Shown one piece after another: positions 42,454-55,313 of a stretch of DNA of 64,000 bases. The stretch is from the NCBI GenBank assembly GCA_036873135.1, contig JAPTYO010000002.1:47979452-48043451 (forward strand), read 5' to 3'. Made by a program: the position numbers and the translations under genes. The notes beneath the pieces were generated by a model that worked only from the letters and a program-made list of their open reading frames with translations, had not been told where the DNA came from and did not search any database. This DNA is from Clarkia xantiana subsp. parviflora. Its lineage: Eukaryota; Streptophyta; Magnoliopsida; Myrtales; Onagraceae. Positions within the stretch are counted from its first letter, which is position 1, and every line of letters starts with the position of its first letter.

Positions 42454-45216
42454 ATGTCTAGTAAGAATTCCTTCTCTGATGTTAGCGTAGCCTTTCCCTT
42501 ATCTTTGATCAGTTTGCTTGTATTTTTTCCGAAAACCTACCATACCTTTTCCTGCCATGGCTATTTTCAGACAGCGGATCCAGTTCTGAGGGGAGGAAAC
42601 CCTTCAACATCGATTACGCTCCTAACGAAATGTCGGTGACTGCCTATGATGCAGCTCTCCGAGAAGGATGCAGCCTCACCATCCTTACTCTCGCCACCGT
42701 GCCTCGGGTGACCCTGTGGTCACTCGTCCCGAGGAAGGGGAGATATTTGTCTCTACCGGACAAATATCGGCAGGGATCCGATTCCCCTTTTGCGGGAATT
42801 TGGTTGAGATGTGCACCCATTACAAGACGCATCCAACTACCTTCTCCCCACACGCCATCCGCGTGTGGAACGCTTTTCAAGTCCTCTGCTTCCGACAGAA
42901 ATGGGTCTACAGCCTCCAACTCTTCCGAACTTTCTACGGGATGAAGTGCAACGAGGCTGGGGTTTGCGCCTTCTATCCTCGGATGCCCAAGTGGAATAAG
43001 CAGCAGCTTGCGGGGTGCAGTTGGACCAACGACACCTGGAAGGTTGTCAAGGGTCGGGGGCTCCTCATCGATACAGGGTCCGACAACAGCGGGTGGAAGA
43101 GGAGCTACATCTTCATTAAGAACAGTTCTATCCCATGGCCCCGATGGGAGGTGGAAGCGGACTCTCCTCCCGCTTATCACACTTACTCTGATGAAGATTT
43201 TCAAATCCTTGACTGCATCCGGCTTTACCGTTGGGGGGAGTCTTACACTCGCCTCGATGCTAACTCCCTAACGGAGCGGGACCTGGTGAATGCCGGGATC
43301 CGCCTCCTCGATATAATCTCTGGGGGTCAACTCCACGACGGCCCCTCCAATATGGTTCCTTGGGTAACGTTTCTAACCATGTCAATGTTTTCCATTGTTT
43401 GTAGCTAAGAAGGTATCACTGCTGACCAATCTCATCCTTAAGCAGGGGGAGACCAACGCTGTCTAACGCCCCGCGCGGAAGAGGAAGTCGGCAAAGAAGG
43501 CCACCGCTCCGTCGGCATCTCCCTCCGCGGAGAGGACTAAGCGGGCCCGAGTAAAGGAGGTGGACAGACTCTTCAATGTCCAAAATGCTGAAGAAGGTAA
43601 ACAGCTCCGCCTAGCTATTAAATCATACAGGAAACAAGTTCCTAAGGAGTTGATCCCCTCCACCAAGGAAGCCCGAATCAAGGAGATCAAACGCATCCTC
43701 CGAGGGGAAACTCCCCGCATCCTCAAAGCGGGTTACTACAACTACCACGGGAAAGATCAATACGTCTCTCGGCGCGTCATTTGGTGTAAGGATCCTAACC
43801 AACTTCCTGACTATCTTTCTGAAGCAATTCATCCTCTAGGTGCAGGTCAATCGGGAACTCAGTCGGGGGCTGAAGTTTCAGCAGGGGCACCACTATCCGG
43901 TGCTCGAGTTAGAGAGGGTCTCCCTCAACTTCCTGCTTCGATGGGATCGGGGGCTGAAGGAACCCCGACAGGCGATCAGTTTCGTCGGGTGGAAGACCTG
44001 GACTCCTCCGAGGAGACAGACGAGGGTTTCGCCTTGATTCGTCGTCGTCGGGGGATGAGGCAGTCCCCATTGAAACCAACCTCCGGGGGGCTGCCCCCCT
44101 CACCTCCGCAGCAGCAGTATTCGCCCATCCACAGCCTGACTCCCTCTGGGTCCCAGGGCGACTCGGAGATGCGCACCTCCACGACTCCAGTCGGCCCCCC
44201 TCCTCTCCCCTTAGACGGGAGCTTCTACAAGGTTTACGACCCCAACCAAAAGGCGGCTCCTTAGACCCCGATCCAAACGCTGCAAGGGGTCCAGCTCTGA
44301 CAGGGTGATACGTACCCGGAGCTGGTTCTGCATTTGGTGGCAGGCTCGGTTCTGCCGTCTCTGAAGCTTCCGATATCCCTGGATCAGGAGGACATCCGCG
44401 CGGATGTCCGTGGAATGGCTATTCGTCGGGTGGAGGTAAAATTTCTATTTTCATCCTTTAATCAATAAGGCAAAATATTCATGTACTAACCCTTTCCTCT
44501 TTCCTTCACAGGAGATGGCGGACTTAAACCGCTGCTTCGGGTACATCTTTGCCCTCGAGGAAGCTCTGGAGCAGGAGCGGGCCAAGGGGGCTCTCGCGGT
44601 TGTAGCCAAGCTTGAAGAGGATCTCGCCGCCTCCGAGTCTTCGAGGGGAAAACTGGCCAAGGAAGAGGCCCTCCTCAACCGAAAGACTCAGGACCTCCAA
44701 AGGCAGGTTCATGACTTCGAGGGCCTGCTGAAGCGGGAGCAGCATGAGCGGAAAAAGGACGCGGAGGCTAGGGACAAGCTTGTCCTCGAGAAGGAGGCTC
44801 TGGAGCGGGAAATTGCTGAGGTTCCTGCCAAGCTGGTCGCGGCTGAGACCAAGGGTCGGGAAGATTATCGGGGCTCTGAGGACTTCCAAGCTGACGCGGT
44901 GAAATTCTGCACCGCAGAGGTGGAGAACACCCTCTTCAACGCGGTCGATGAGCTCCATCTGTAGTATGGCGACGCCATCAACTTCGATAAGTCTACGACT
45001 CTCGCTCCCTTTGCGAAGAAGTATTTCAACCTCTTGGAGGAGAGTGATGAGGGCAACACTCCCGCGGGTGTTGAAGACATGGCGGAGCTTCCAAGTGCCG
45101 ATCCCCCGACAGTTGATTCCCCGATGATCGACCCTCCAGCAGCTGAACCTGTGGAGCCTTCTGCCACAGATCTCGTGGATCCTGCTCCCGCTGATGCCGA
45201 CAAGGACCAAGCTTAA
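42454..45216 (+). pseudogene. Antisense ORF of TE-B, Transposase_28-like with coiled coil
   Basis: Same gene as in TE-A. Exon 1 ATGTCTA (42454-42460), intron 42461-42570 (gtaag...cag), exon 2 from 42571. It has IRFPFCGNLVEMCTHY, RVWNAFQVLC and SGWKRSYIF, then a basic Pro/Ser-rich middle with GKDQYVSRRVIWCKDP. A 76-bp intron (44436-44511) precedes the coiled-coil exon, which carries EDYRGSEDFQAD and an acidic Pro-rich tail (PADADKDQA). Broken by a frameshift near 42690, CAA to TAA at 43464, and stops near 44262 and 44962. The stop at 45214-45216 matches the natural end. Confidence 0.8.
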
Positions 45217-45318
45217 TGCTCTATCTTTATAGTCCTTGTAATTTTCCTTTCTTTGTAATGAACCTTCAGGCCTTTGAGCCCTTTCAAATATAAACTATTT
45301 CAGTTCCGATTATCACTA

Positions 45319-45750
45319 CACCACTTTGAGGTGATTTAGCCCACGCCACCTAAGGCGACTTAATCGTGCCAACTAAGGCAATTCAATTCGCACCACCTAA
45401 GGTGACTCAACCACACTAAGAATAAATCTAAGAACCATGCACCACCTAAGGCGACTTAACAACACGCACCACTTAAGGCGACTTAACAATCTGCACCACT
45501 TAAGGCGACTTAATCTCGTGCACCACTTAAGGCGGCTTAACAACACTTAGCATAAATCTAAGAACAATCTGATCGGAAGAAACCTCTTTATTCATTGATG
45601 GCTCAAAATATGCTTACATCGAATCAAACGATAGATAACTTACACCACTTAAGGCGACTTAATAACATCGTGCACCACTAAAGGCGACTTAATAACATCG
45701 TGCACCACTGAAGGCGACTTAATAACGTCGTGCACCTCTGAAGGCGACTT
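45319..45750. repeat. Short tandem array between aORF and pol of TE-B
   Basis: Copies of 'accacttaaggcgacttaa' at 20-30 bp spacing, interrupted around 45545-45640 by the 'cctctttattcattgatggc' block that TE-A also has next to its array. Confidence 0.88.
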
Positions 45751-45754
45751 AATC

Positions 45755-48430
45755 TCAAACATGACATTTCTTCAAGTGTTCACCACTAAAAGAATGCTTC
45801 AATACTCTGCCATCGAGGTCTTCCAACTTATACGCATTTGGAGTTGGCATCCCCATGACCTTATAAGGTCCTTCCCATTTTGGCGACATCTTGTTGATCC
45901 GATCCAAAAGGGTGAACTCGTTCCGACGCCAAACCAGCTCTCCGACGAAGAACTATCGGTACTTAACTCGCCGATTGTATTATCTGGCCGTCGCCAAACG
46001 CATTCGAGCCTGGACTTCATCAGCATCCCGCCTCTTTTCCGATGTTCTAGACGTCTCATTTCATCATTCGTCAAAGGCTCTTAATACCTCATCCGATGGG
46101 ACGCCACAGCTATTTCCACGGGAGCAACGACCTCCGTGCCATAAACAAGGCCAAACGGAGTCTCCCCAGTTGATCGTTTGGGTGTCGTTCTAACAGCCCA
46201 AAGCACATTTTCCAGCTTGTTCAGCCATTTGCCCTTCAAGGCATAGACCCTTTTCTTCAGGCCATCCATCACGATTTTGTTGGCTGACTCCACCTGTCCA
46301 TTAATTTGAGCATGATGGACAGAGGCTGTCCGATGCTCTATATTCAGTTCCTCCAGATACTCCTTCACTTGAGCCCCATTAAATGGAGGACCATTATCGC
46401 TGATCAACACCTTAGGGATCCCGTATCGGGATATAATATGGGTCTGGAGAAACTTGACGATTTGGTTCCCCGTTGTCTTGGCCAATGCCTTATCTTCTAT
46501 CCATTTCGAAAAATAATCAATGGCCACAAGCAAATATTTACACTAACCTTGTGCCTGTGGGAGGGGTCCCACCAAGTCGATACCCCACTGCGCGAAGGGC
46601 CAAGCACTCTTGATGGATATCATATTAGCAGCCGGAGCCACGATATTCGGGGCATACCTCTGGCACGCGTCACAAGATCGGACTAATAACGTCGCCTCCT
46701 TGCTCATCGAAGGCCAGTAATAGCCCAAATTCAGCACTTTTCTCGTAATGGATCGTGCCCCTTCGTGACAAGCCGCGATCCCTTCGTGCACCTCCCTAAG
46801 GATCCGATTCGCGTCGGGCTCAGCCACACATTTCAAATAAGGAGTTGAGAACCACCCCTTTTTGTATAGCTGATTGTCCACCACCACGTAATTAACCGCG
46901 ATCCGGCGTATCTTGTCAGCTACTACTCCATCATCGGGGAATGCCCCCGTGGTCAGATACGCGACTATCGGGGTCATCCAAGTGGGCTCCTCCTCTGATC
47001 CTGCTTCAATGGCACATACCTCCGATGGATCGGTGGTCGACAAGATCACCTTCTCCAAGATGTGCACCTTCCGATTTTCCTCGAGGGGCGCCCCCAAGGC
47101 AAATTTACCCAAGGCATCCGCTTCCGTATTTTCCTCCCTCGGGATTGCTTCAATATCAAAACTTTTGAAACTCTCCTTCAAGACTTGCACCTCGCGAAGG
47201 TACTTTCTCATCATCGGGCTCTTTGCCTCATATCGTCCTTGGACTTGATTCACAATCAGGCCAGCATCACATTTCACTCTTAAGTGACCAACTCCCGTAC
47301 CTTTGGCGATTTTGAGGCCTGTGATAAGAGCCTCATACTCAGCTTCATTGTTGGTGGCCCTAAACGTTAAGGCCAAAGCATATCGAAGGGGCTCACCCCC
47401 GCCTGGTGGTATCAGTACGAACCTTGCTCCTGATCCGTCTGAACTCGAAGAACCATCAGTGTACATTTCCCAAGTATTTTCCTCATTTGGCTGTTCTGAT
47501 TGCTCTGCCATTTCTGGTTGCTCTGCTTTCGGGACCTCCATAGTTGCCCTCTCTACAGGGCCCGCTTCATCCAGATCGGGGGCTGTAGACTCTGCTATGA
47601 AATCCGCCAACGCCTGGCCCTTAATAGCCGTTCTCGGAGCAAAGTGAATGCGGAAATCACTAAGCTCGACTGCCCACTTCACTAATCTCCCCGACGCATC
47701 AGGTCGGTTCAAAAAATGCTTCAAAGGCTGATTTGTCAACACATTAATCTCATGCGCATGGAAGTAAGGCCTCAGCTTCCGAGCAGTAATGATCAACGCA
47801 AAAAGATACTTCTCAACGACGGGATAATTCATTTCAGATTTGGCAAACGTCTTGCTTACATGATAAACGGGGACTTGATTACCCTCGACTATCTTCACTA
47901 AGACAGAGCTAATAGCAAACTCAGAAACAGCCAAATATAGATAGAGCGGCTCGCCTGGGATCGGTTTTGCCAACGGCGGGAGGGTGCGAAGGTGCTGCTT
48001 GAGTGCCTGGAATGCCTCTTCACACTTGGCAGTCCACTCAAACTTCTTATTGGCCCTCAGAACTTCAAAAAACGGCATGGATCGGTCAATTTCCTTGGAC
48101 AGGAAGCGATTCATTGCAGCTGGTCGGCCATTCAGCACTTGCACCTCCCGATGATTTATCGAAGACTGCATCTCCTCGATTGCCCTCAGCTTCTCAGGGT
48201 TCACCTCAATCCCCCATTGGCTTACCATAAAGCCCAAAAACTTCCCCGAGTGCACTCCGAAGGCACACTTGGTCGGGTTCAAGCGAACCTGATGAAGCCT
48301 CATCCGCTCGAACGCCATGGCTAAGTTGTGAACATGATCCTCGGCCTGTCAGGACTTCACCGGCATATCGTCTACGTAAGCCTCCATGGTTTTCCCCAGC
48401 ATGTCCCCGAACAGCTTGTTCACCATCCTT
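45755..48430 (-). pseudogene. pol: pol of TE-B, from mid-RT to integrase end
   Basis: After a roughly 62-bp deletion in the palm (about 48430), the sequence continues with YVDDM near 48370, RNase H, second RNase H (MYTDGSSSSDGSG near 47450), the integrase zinc domain (HEGIAACHEGAR ... CDACQRYAP), catalytic WGIDLVGPLP, ISDNGPPFNG and QVESANK, and a GPY/F-like end; the natural stop is at 45755. Stops: CGA to TGA at 48349-48351, CAG to TAG at 46543-46545, and one near 46080, followed by a frameshift. Non-functional, but a good reference for TE-A. Confidence 0.92.
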
Positions 48431-51266
48431 TATCAGTATAAAAAGTAGTGTGGGGGGCATCTTCCTTAGCCATCTTGATCTGATTATAGCCCGAGTAAGC
48501 ATCCATGAAGCTCAGCAATTCATGTCCCGACGTAGCATCCACCAACTGGTCGATCCTCGGAAGCGGGTAACAGTCCTTCGGGCAAGCCTTATTCAAGTCG
48601 CGGAAATCAACACACATCCGCCATTTCCCATTGCTCTTCTTCACCAGAACCGGGTTGACAACACAAGTCTGGAATCGGAGCTCCTTGATAAATCCAGCAT
48701 CGAGCAACCTGCCCACCTCCTGCTGGATCGCGATTCTCTTGTCTGCGCCCATCAGACGCCTTTTCTGCGCGATAGGCTTGATCGCGGGATCAATCTTCAA
48801 CTCATGCTCAATCAAATCGGGGCTGATTCCTGGCATGTCGCTCGAGGACCAGGCAAATAGCTCCTTGAACTCTTTCAGCAGCTCAATCAATTCTCGGGCC
48901 CTCTCGTCAGACAGGGCGGACCCGATTTTCACCTTCCTCTGAGGTCCGTCAATCTCGACCTCCTTCAAATCCTCCATAGGGGCGGGACGCCCAAACTCCT
49001 CTCTAGGATCAGCATCGGTTTGGAGGATAGTCATAGCCTCCCGTCTTCTCCTTCGGGTGGCATTGACATAGCACTTCCTTGAAGCCACCTGGTCGCCCTT
49101 GACCTCCCCGACTCCGTGGTCAGTCGGGAACTTCATCTTCTGGTCAACAGTCGAGGCAACTGCCATCAACGGGTTGATGGTAGTTCTCCCGATAATTGCA
49201 TTATAAGCCCCCGCGGACTCAACCACCACGAACTCCACATTCCTCCTCTCCGCTTTCCACCCACTACCGAACTCCACTGGTAAGGTAATCATTCCCAGCG
49301 GATAGGAGGTAAAACCAGAGAATCCAACCATCGGGAAGTTCACCTGCTTCAGGTCCTTCTTCGTTTTCCCCATGGCCTCCAGCGCATCCATAAACAGAAT
49401 ATCGGAGGAGCTCCCTCCGTCAATCAAAATTCGCTTCATCTCGTACCCATCCACGTCCAGGGTCACGACTAAAGCGCCATCGTGCGGAGTCTCCACACCT
49501 ACCAGGTCCTCCGCTGAAAAGGAAATCACCATCTCTTCCTTCGCGGTCCAGGATCGGGACCTCTTACCCAACACCACAGCAGCGGAAATTCTAGAGGCAT
49601 AAACCACCCGAGAGGCTGTAGTATCACCTCCTGCCGCCAATCCTCCATGAATCACATTAATGGTGCCCCGCTTCTCCTTACGGGCACAAGAAGACTCTGG
49701 CTCCGAGTTCTTCTTCTTTGGGGACCGATCGCGGGATCGGGAACGGGACCGCGATCGAGATCGGGAGCGGGATCGACACCGCCTCTCAGCCACAAACTCC
49801 TTAAGCTTCCCCTTCTGGATTAGCTTTTCGATTTCCTTCTTCAACTCCCGACAATGGTTAGTGTCGTGACCGCTGGCGCGGTGGAACCAATAGTAACGAT
49901 CGGTGCGGGATCCCAAAAATTCTCCTTCCTTCTTCGGGGGGTACCTGGAGATACCCTGTCGATCCATCACCGCCAACACAGAGGCCATAGAACTGTTGAG
50001 AGGAATGTGTTGATCCTCCCGCTTGTCCTTCCTCGGGGGACGCCTGTCCTCCCTTCGATCAGAACGGCCTCGACTCCGACTGCCCTCGGATCTATCCTTC
50101 CCCTTATGGTCGTCTAATGGTTTGAAAGACTGTTTCCCCCTATTTGACTTCGGAGGATCAAGCTCTCCGGCAGCTATCTTCGACTCCTGCACATCGATTT
50201 GCTGCTTCACCCTCTTCTGCAGCGCCTCCATATTCCACACAGCCTTCTCAACCACGATGTGCATCAGAACGGAACCATAGGGGGCTGTCAGGTTCCGAAA
50301 GAAGGTGCGAATAGTCTCTCCCTCCGATATCTCCTCATCGATCTCAGCCACACTAGCAGTGTACCGCTGGTAATAATGTGCCAACGATTCGTCGGGCCTC
50401 TGCACCACCTGGGCCAGGGATCTCACGCTTTTCAAGAGGCGCCGACGACCCTGGTACTGCTGAATAAAACGGTCGTGCATATCAGCCCAGCTGGAGATGC
50501 ATCCTGGGGGCAGGCTGAAGAACCACGTCAGGGCCCTCTCACCCAGTGTACCAGGGAATAACACACACACAATATCGTCATTCGGGGCTCTGCCTAGACA
50601 AGCCATGAGGTGCTTCTGGACATGACGAACTGGATCTCCCTCGTCATCATACTCCTTAATCGTGGGGATACCCAGCCCTGGCGGGGCGAGGGTGTCTATC
50701 AATCGGGAAACAAAGGGATGGGTGGATCGATCCCTCAGTTCCGACATCATCTGCTTCTGGTCCCCCATGCAGATGTTCACGATCTTCACCACCTGGTCGG
50801 GGGTGATGGGACCATTAAGGGGAATGGTCCTATGCTGCACCGGTCCAGGCCCATCGATCACAAATCTCTCCGACTGAGCGGGCTCCTTGCCCTTGTCCTG
50901 GTTTCTGGGTTGGGCCTCCTGTGCATTCTGAACCTCTCTTGGTGGAGGCACCTCCTCCTGCCTCTTGGCAGCCTCTCTCCGCTCTAAGAGAGCCTCCATG
51001 ACCTCCAAGAACATCGGCATGGCATCCGCCACAGCCTTCGCCAGGTCCACGTTTGGAGGAGCATCCTCCTCCCTATTCTCTTGGTGTCTAGCAGTATCCT
51101 CAGGAACGTCGTTGTGCCCCCCTGTTCGAGAAACCTCAGCAGGGAGATTTTGATCCATAGCACGGTCCGGCGGCCCCGAATTCAGAGTTCCAGCAGGGTG
51201 ACGGGAACCACCAGATTGTCCTTGTTTCTTCTGCTTGCCAGCCGCCATTGAACGAGTAGAAGTCAT
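48431..51266 (-). pseudogene. gag-pol: gag-protease-RT N-terminal part of TE-B
   Basis: One long frame, showing that gag, protease and RT are translated as a single polyprotein in this family. Start MTSTRSMAAGKQKK at 51266; capsid core about 50180-50690; knuckle region near 49855-49905 altered (YYWFHRASGHDTNHC, first Cys lost); Arg-Ser dipeptide run at 49727-49785; protease ILIDGGSSSDILF near 49410; RT begins before FRDLNKACPKDCYPLP (near 48600). The frame ends at a deletion that removes RT residues corresponding to DIYHYDVMPFGLINAG in TE-A. Confidence 0.92.
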
Positions 51267-51283
51267 TGTTGCTTTTCGTTGCG

Positions 51284-51302
51284 ATTCCCACAGACGGCGC
51301 CA
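51284..51302 (-). other. TE-B primer binding site
   Basis: Minus TGGCGCCGTCTGTGGGAAT, one base after the LTR. Confidence 0.8.
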
Positions 51303-51303
51303 A

Positions 51304-52012
51304 TGTTGGATCACGGTTGGAACTCCGGTACGGTCTTGATGGAAATCCAAGGTCCTTCGCTCCACGTAATCCTGCAAGAGGGGAATAAACAGGGCGGTGA
51401 CCCAGAATCCCTCTCCGATGCTTAAATGAGAATCTCGTGGCAGGCAAAAGCAAGCAATAGTATGAGTATGTAATCGTGTCCTTGATCTGAGGTAACTTCT
51501 GCCTTTTTATAGGAGAAGAGTTACCTCAGTTACCTGATGAACCGCTGGGGCAGTTAGCCCACGATCCTGCTTATCTCGGCCATGATCCCGCTTATCTCGG
51601 CCACAATCCCGCTTATCTCGGCCACGTTCCGCTTATCTCGGCCACTACTCTGATAGTGGGCGTGTTTTTCGGCCTCAACCTCTGATAACAAGTCCCGACC
51701 AGTATCGGGGACTCCAGAGTTATCTCATTGTGTCACCGCTCGGGGCCCCTCGTCATCGTGACAGGGCCAACATCCTCAGGGATTCATCATCGGGGCCTAC
51801 TTAAAGGCATCTCATCGGGGCCTACTTAAAGGCATCTCATCGGAAGCATCCAACTCGCTTATCGGGACCGACCTCGTCGGGACCTCTAACCATCGGGACT
51901 CCTCTTGTCGGGACCCTTCACATTGGTCTTCTTGACCTCTTTTAGGGCCCAATGGGCCTATTCACCGTTTACTCGTCGTTAAAGGGCCTAACGGCTATAG
52001 CGAAACCCATCG
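51304..52012 (-). repeat. TE-B 5' LTR (709 bp)
   Basis: TGTTGGATCACGG ... AAACCCATCG; the final CA has become CG. TATA box on minus, TATAAAAAG, at 51503-51511. Partner of 30558-31265. Confidence 0.93.
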
Positions 52013-52254
52013 TCATGCAAGGTTAATGTGTTGAAGGGGTTGCCCCCCCCCCCTTGCGTGATGCTTGTTACTTGTTGTGCGAAGACGAACAAGTCTTGTA
52101 CGTACATGGTTGTCTCACATGGGGCGTCCGTTGCATAAATGTTTGCATAAGTGTTGATGTGTGTTTACGCACTAACTGGATTGTTGGTTGCATTTTCCTG
52201 GATATCAGATCTTGGTGTCTTCTTGTCAGCATTAGTCTTCCCACGGTTGTTACC

Positions 52255-52680
52255 ATGAGTAAGTCCACTATCTCCATCTTGATGGGAAAAAGCTTGTCTT
52301 TGCAGATAGCTGATGTGTACAGTAATTCGTTTGTTGAGAGGAATGTTCGTACAAGTGCCCCCGCTACCTTGGAGTCTTCGGACACGGTCGCGGTAAAGGG
52401 CTTGTGAGTAAGATGTCTCATTGTATCTTCTTTGAACTTGTTAATTTTCCAAGTTATTGCTGGCTGCAGCTTCTGTTTTTGGCATAATTCTCAAAAGATC
52501 CGACGCAGGGGTGCGTTCCTCGAGCGATTCTTAGTTCTTTATGCCGAGTACGACCGTGCTAATTCCTTCTTGATAACGGAAATAGAGTTGAGGGTTGTGC
52601 AGTGGTGTCTTCTGCCCCCCGGTCGAGGGACCGGCCCAAGGAGGAGCGTACTCCTATTGAGGTAAGTATTTGTTGATTGC
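52255..52680 (+). pseudogene. Decayed antisense ORF of TE-D
   Basis: ATGAGTAAGTC at 52255 corresponds to 1955 in TE-E. After about 25 bp it jumps to the sequence before the TE-E second exon ('gatgggaaaaagcttgtctt' against TE-E 2838), so the main exon with the Transposase_28-like block is deleted. The remainder keeps relics of the following exons up to 'ggtcgagggaccggcccaag'. 52018-52254 before it is the aORF leader, homologous to TE-E 1800-1954, with an 11-base C run at 52043-52053. Dead. Confidence 0.65.
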
Positions 52681-55313
52681 TGATTTTGATGCCCGTATTG
52701 CTGATTGTCGCCCTTATGTTGAAGAGCTATGTTGTGTTGAATGTTGAAACAATCATTCTTGTCGTGTCCTTTGTGTGGATGACGACATTGCATTTGATGT
52801 TAACATTATGAATTCTTTGCCATAGGTCCTTAGAGATGATGTTAACTCTTGGTTGGTGTCGGGTTGTCTGCTTCCAGCATGTTGAACCCTTTGATGTTGT
52901 GTTGATAATTCTTTGTTCATGCCTTTGCTTGCATGATATTTCGTCACCTGGACCTGTTTTCAATAATAATCATGTGATAACTTGTTAGTAATATTCCATA
53001 CCTTGAGTTATCTATGCCGTCCATTTGCTTTGGACTTGGAAGATAGTTAGATATCCTTAGATGATGAACATGATGTCCGTAGTTGCGACTGTAAGTCGCT
53101 CATTGTTGAGTGTTATGATCGCCCCTCTTGGTTAGATTCCAAGGCATGGCAAGATGGATAGAGCATAGGATGTTGCGACTTGCGCATTGTAGGTTTTTGT
53201 TTGATGTGGATGACTAGTAATCATAAATGTAGTCTCCGCAGCCGTGACCATTAGCCACTTCTTGATTGACGATTTGAGATGCTCTCCTGATTGCTTGCAT
53301 GATGCATTACGCATGTTGCCCTTCTTTCCTGAATAGTTTGCCGCTATATATGTTGCAACCTGCCAAGTATTTTGCGTATAGCAATATTTCTTAACAAGTA
53401 GTGTATTTGAAAGGTGTTATCTTGGCTAAGCAAGATACTAGTTTATACCGCCTCTTAGTTCCACTCTAAGGTGACGTTGTACAAGACTCGACTTGTAAAT
53501 TTTATGAGTTTTAAACAAGGTGCGCACCTGCCATCGTGTATCAACCCGCGTTGGGGAAGCATACGTAAAAACATTTTGGTTTTTGAAAAGATGTTTGTGA
53601 ACCCAAAAAAAAGCTCATGATACACGCAAAAACCGTGTTGATAAAATATTTGAAAAAATATTTGATACATAAGTTATTTGATAAAATATTTGATAAAGTA
53701 TTTGAAAAAATATTTGTGATACATGATTCCTGCGTCCAGGGACCACGTAACACTTTTTGAAAATATGAATTGTGATGCATGCTTTCTCCGTCCAGGAACC
53801 ATGCAACACGGTTTGAAAATTTGTAATACGGAATTGTCATCTAACAAGAGGACATCTGCCGTAAAGAGTGAACCCTCAAGCAGGAATTCATAGTACGGGA
53901 TTGTCATCTAACAAGAGGACGTTCGCCGTATAGAGTGAACCCTTTTAATTAGGAATTCATAGTATGGGATTGTCATCTAACAAGAGGACATTCGCCATAA
54001 AGAGTGAACCCTTTAAATAGGAATTCACACTTGTTGTAGCGTGGGGTCGTTTTCTAACAAGAGAACTTCCGCCACTTATGGGGTGATCAGTCCCGTATTG
54101 TATTTGCTCATCCTGTTCTAATTCCAGGGAATGGCTATGAACATGAGGATTTTCCTCTAACAAGAGATGTCACAACATGTCATTTTTTAGAAGTCAACAT
54201 GGGGTTTGTCTTTACAAAGAGGATACCTCAACATGCTACTTTTGATAGTAGATCTTGGTGTTAATCCAAGATATTGCTTGTAGTTGACGCCTTTGGAATA
54301 GTCGTCATTTTGATAGTAGAACTTGGTGTTATTCCAAAGTATTGCTTGTAGTTGACGCCTCTGGAATAGTCGTCATTTTGATAGATAATCCGCAAGTTGT
54401 CATTGCGATATATAAGTTGACTGTGCACATAGTGCGACAGCTCTATGTTGCCGGCACCTTCTTGAGATAGACGCCAATGTTATGAATGGAGAAATAAACT
54501 CCCTTGTTGGTGTAGATAATTGACATGTTGGCGTTGTATACCATAAATCCCTTCTTGAACACAATGCTTAGCTTGTATTGTTGAAGTAGATTTTTGTGCA
54601 TAGGTTACTACTTGGCGTAATTCCCATATAGTAATCGTAGTGTAGCATGTACCTACGAACAGAGTTGCTTTTGTCAGATAATCGCCATTTTTGTAAGTTT
54701 GCAAAAGTATGGAGTCATGAAATTTTCTTTTTAGTCATGCATATAATAAATAAAGTAAAGGAATCTGATATTAGGATTCCTTGTTTGTGTAGGAAACTTC
54801 CCTGAGTGCGGACGCGATATGTGCGGATCATGATAGGTATGTATATATGTTAGGTAGAATGCCGAGCATTTGTCAGCTTGGTGCCCCCCAAGTCGCTTGG
54901 CAGTTGTATCGCTGTTTCCTGATGGTTTTTATTGTTTCATCTTCTAATAGTGCATGATCTGCCCTTGGGTAATGCCCACGCCTTATTTATTACTGAGACA
55001 CAATTTTTAGTCTTGCGCGTATAGAATGCTTGAGGCTTTGTGTTGTTGACGCGATTAATATGTGCGTAGTTGCTACTTGGCGTTATTCCAAGGTAATATG
55101 CGTCATAATAATGTACCTACGAAAGTAGATTTAACCTTTATTAGATATTTGGAGTTCGCACAACGGATTACAAGTAAGCGTCTACTGATCACTTCTTTTG
55201 AAAAGTACTGAGGCTAATAAGCATAAGTTGTACTTAATCTAAAAAGATTTTAAAATAGATATGCGAAAAAGGAGATAAGGGAGCTAAAGGGATTGCTGAT
55301 GTGTTTGACGTCC
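52681..55313. other. TE-D spacer with several repeat blocks
   Basis: No gene. 53040-53150 matches TE-E 4460-4575. 53600-53720 is rich in 'aaatatttgataaa' repeats. 53827-54085 has three and a half copies of a 66-70 bp unit ('ttgtcatctaacaagaggac'). 54243-54375 has two copies of a ~66-bp unit ('tattgcttgtagttgacgcc'). The remainder is AT-rich unassigned element spacer. Confidence 0.7.
53827..54085. repeat. 66-70 bp tandem repeats of TE-D
   Basis: Units start near 53827, 53895 and 53964, then a partial unit at 54040. Each has 'gtcatctaacaagaggac' and 'gagtgaaccct'. TE-E has only one such unit (near 4930), so amplification is specific to TE-D. Confidence 0.85.

Larger units (their letters stand above)
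30558..52012 (-). mobile_element. TE-B: Tat-like gag-pol LTR retrotransposon with aORF, split by TE-C
   Basis: LTRs 30558-31265 and 51304-52012, target duplication TCATG (30553-30557 and 52013-52017). Without TE-C it is about 10.8 kb. Full gene set (gag, protease, RT, two RNases H, integrase, aORF), all damaged. Inserted into TE-D between its minisatellite and its antisense gene. LTRs differ by about 2 percent by eye. Confidence 0.94.
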
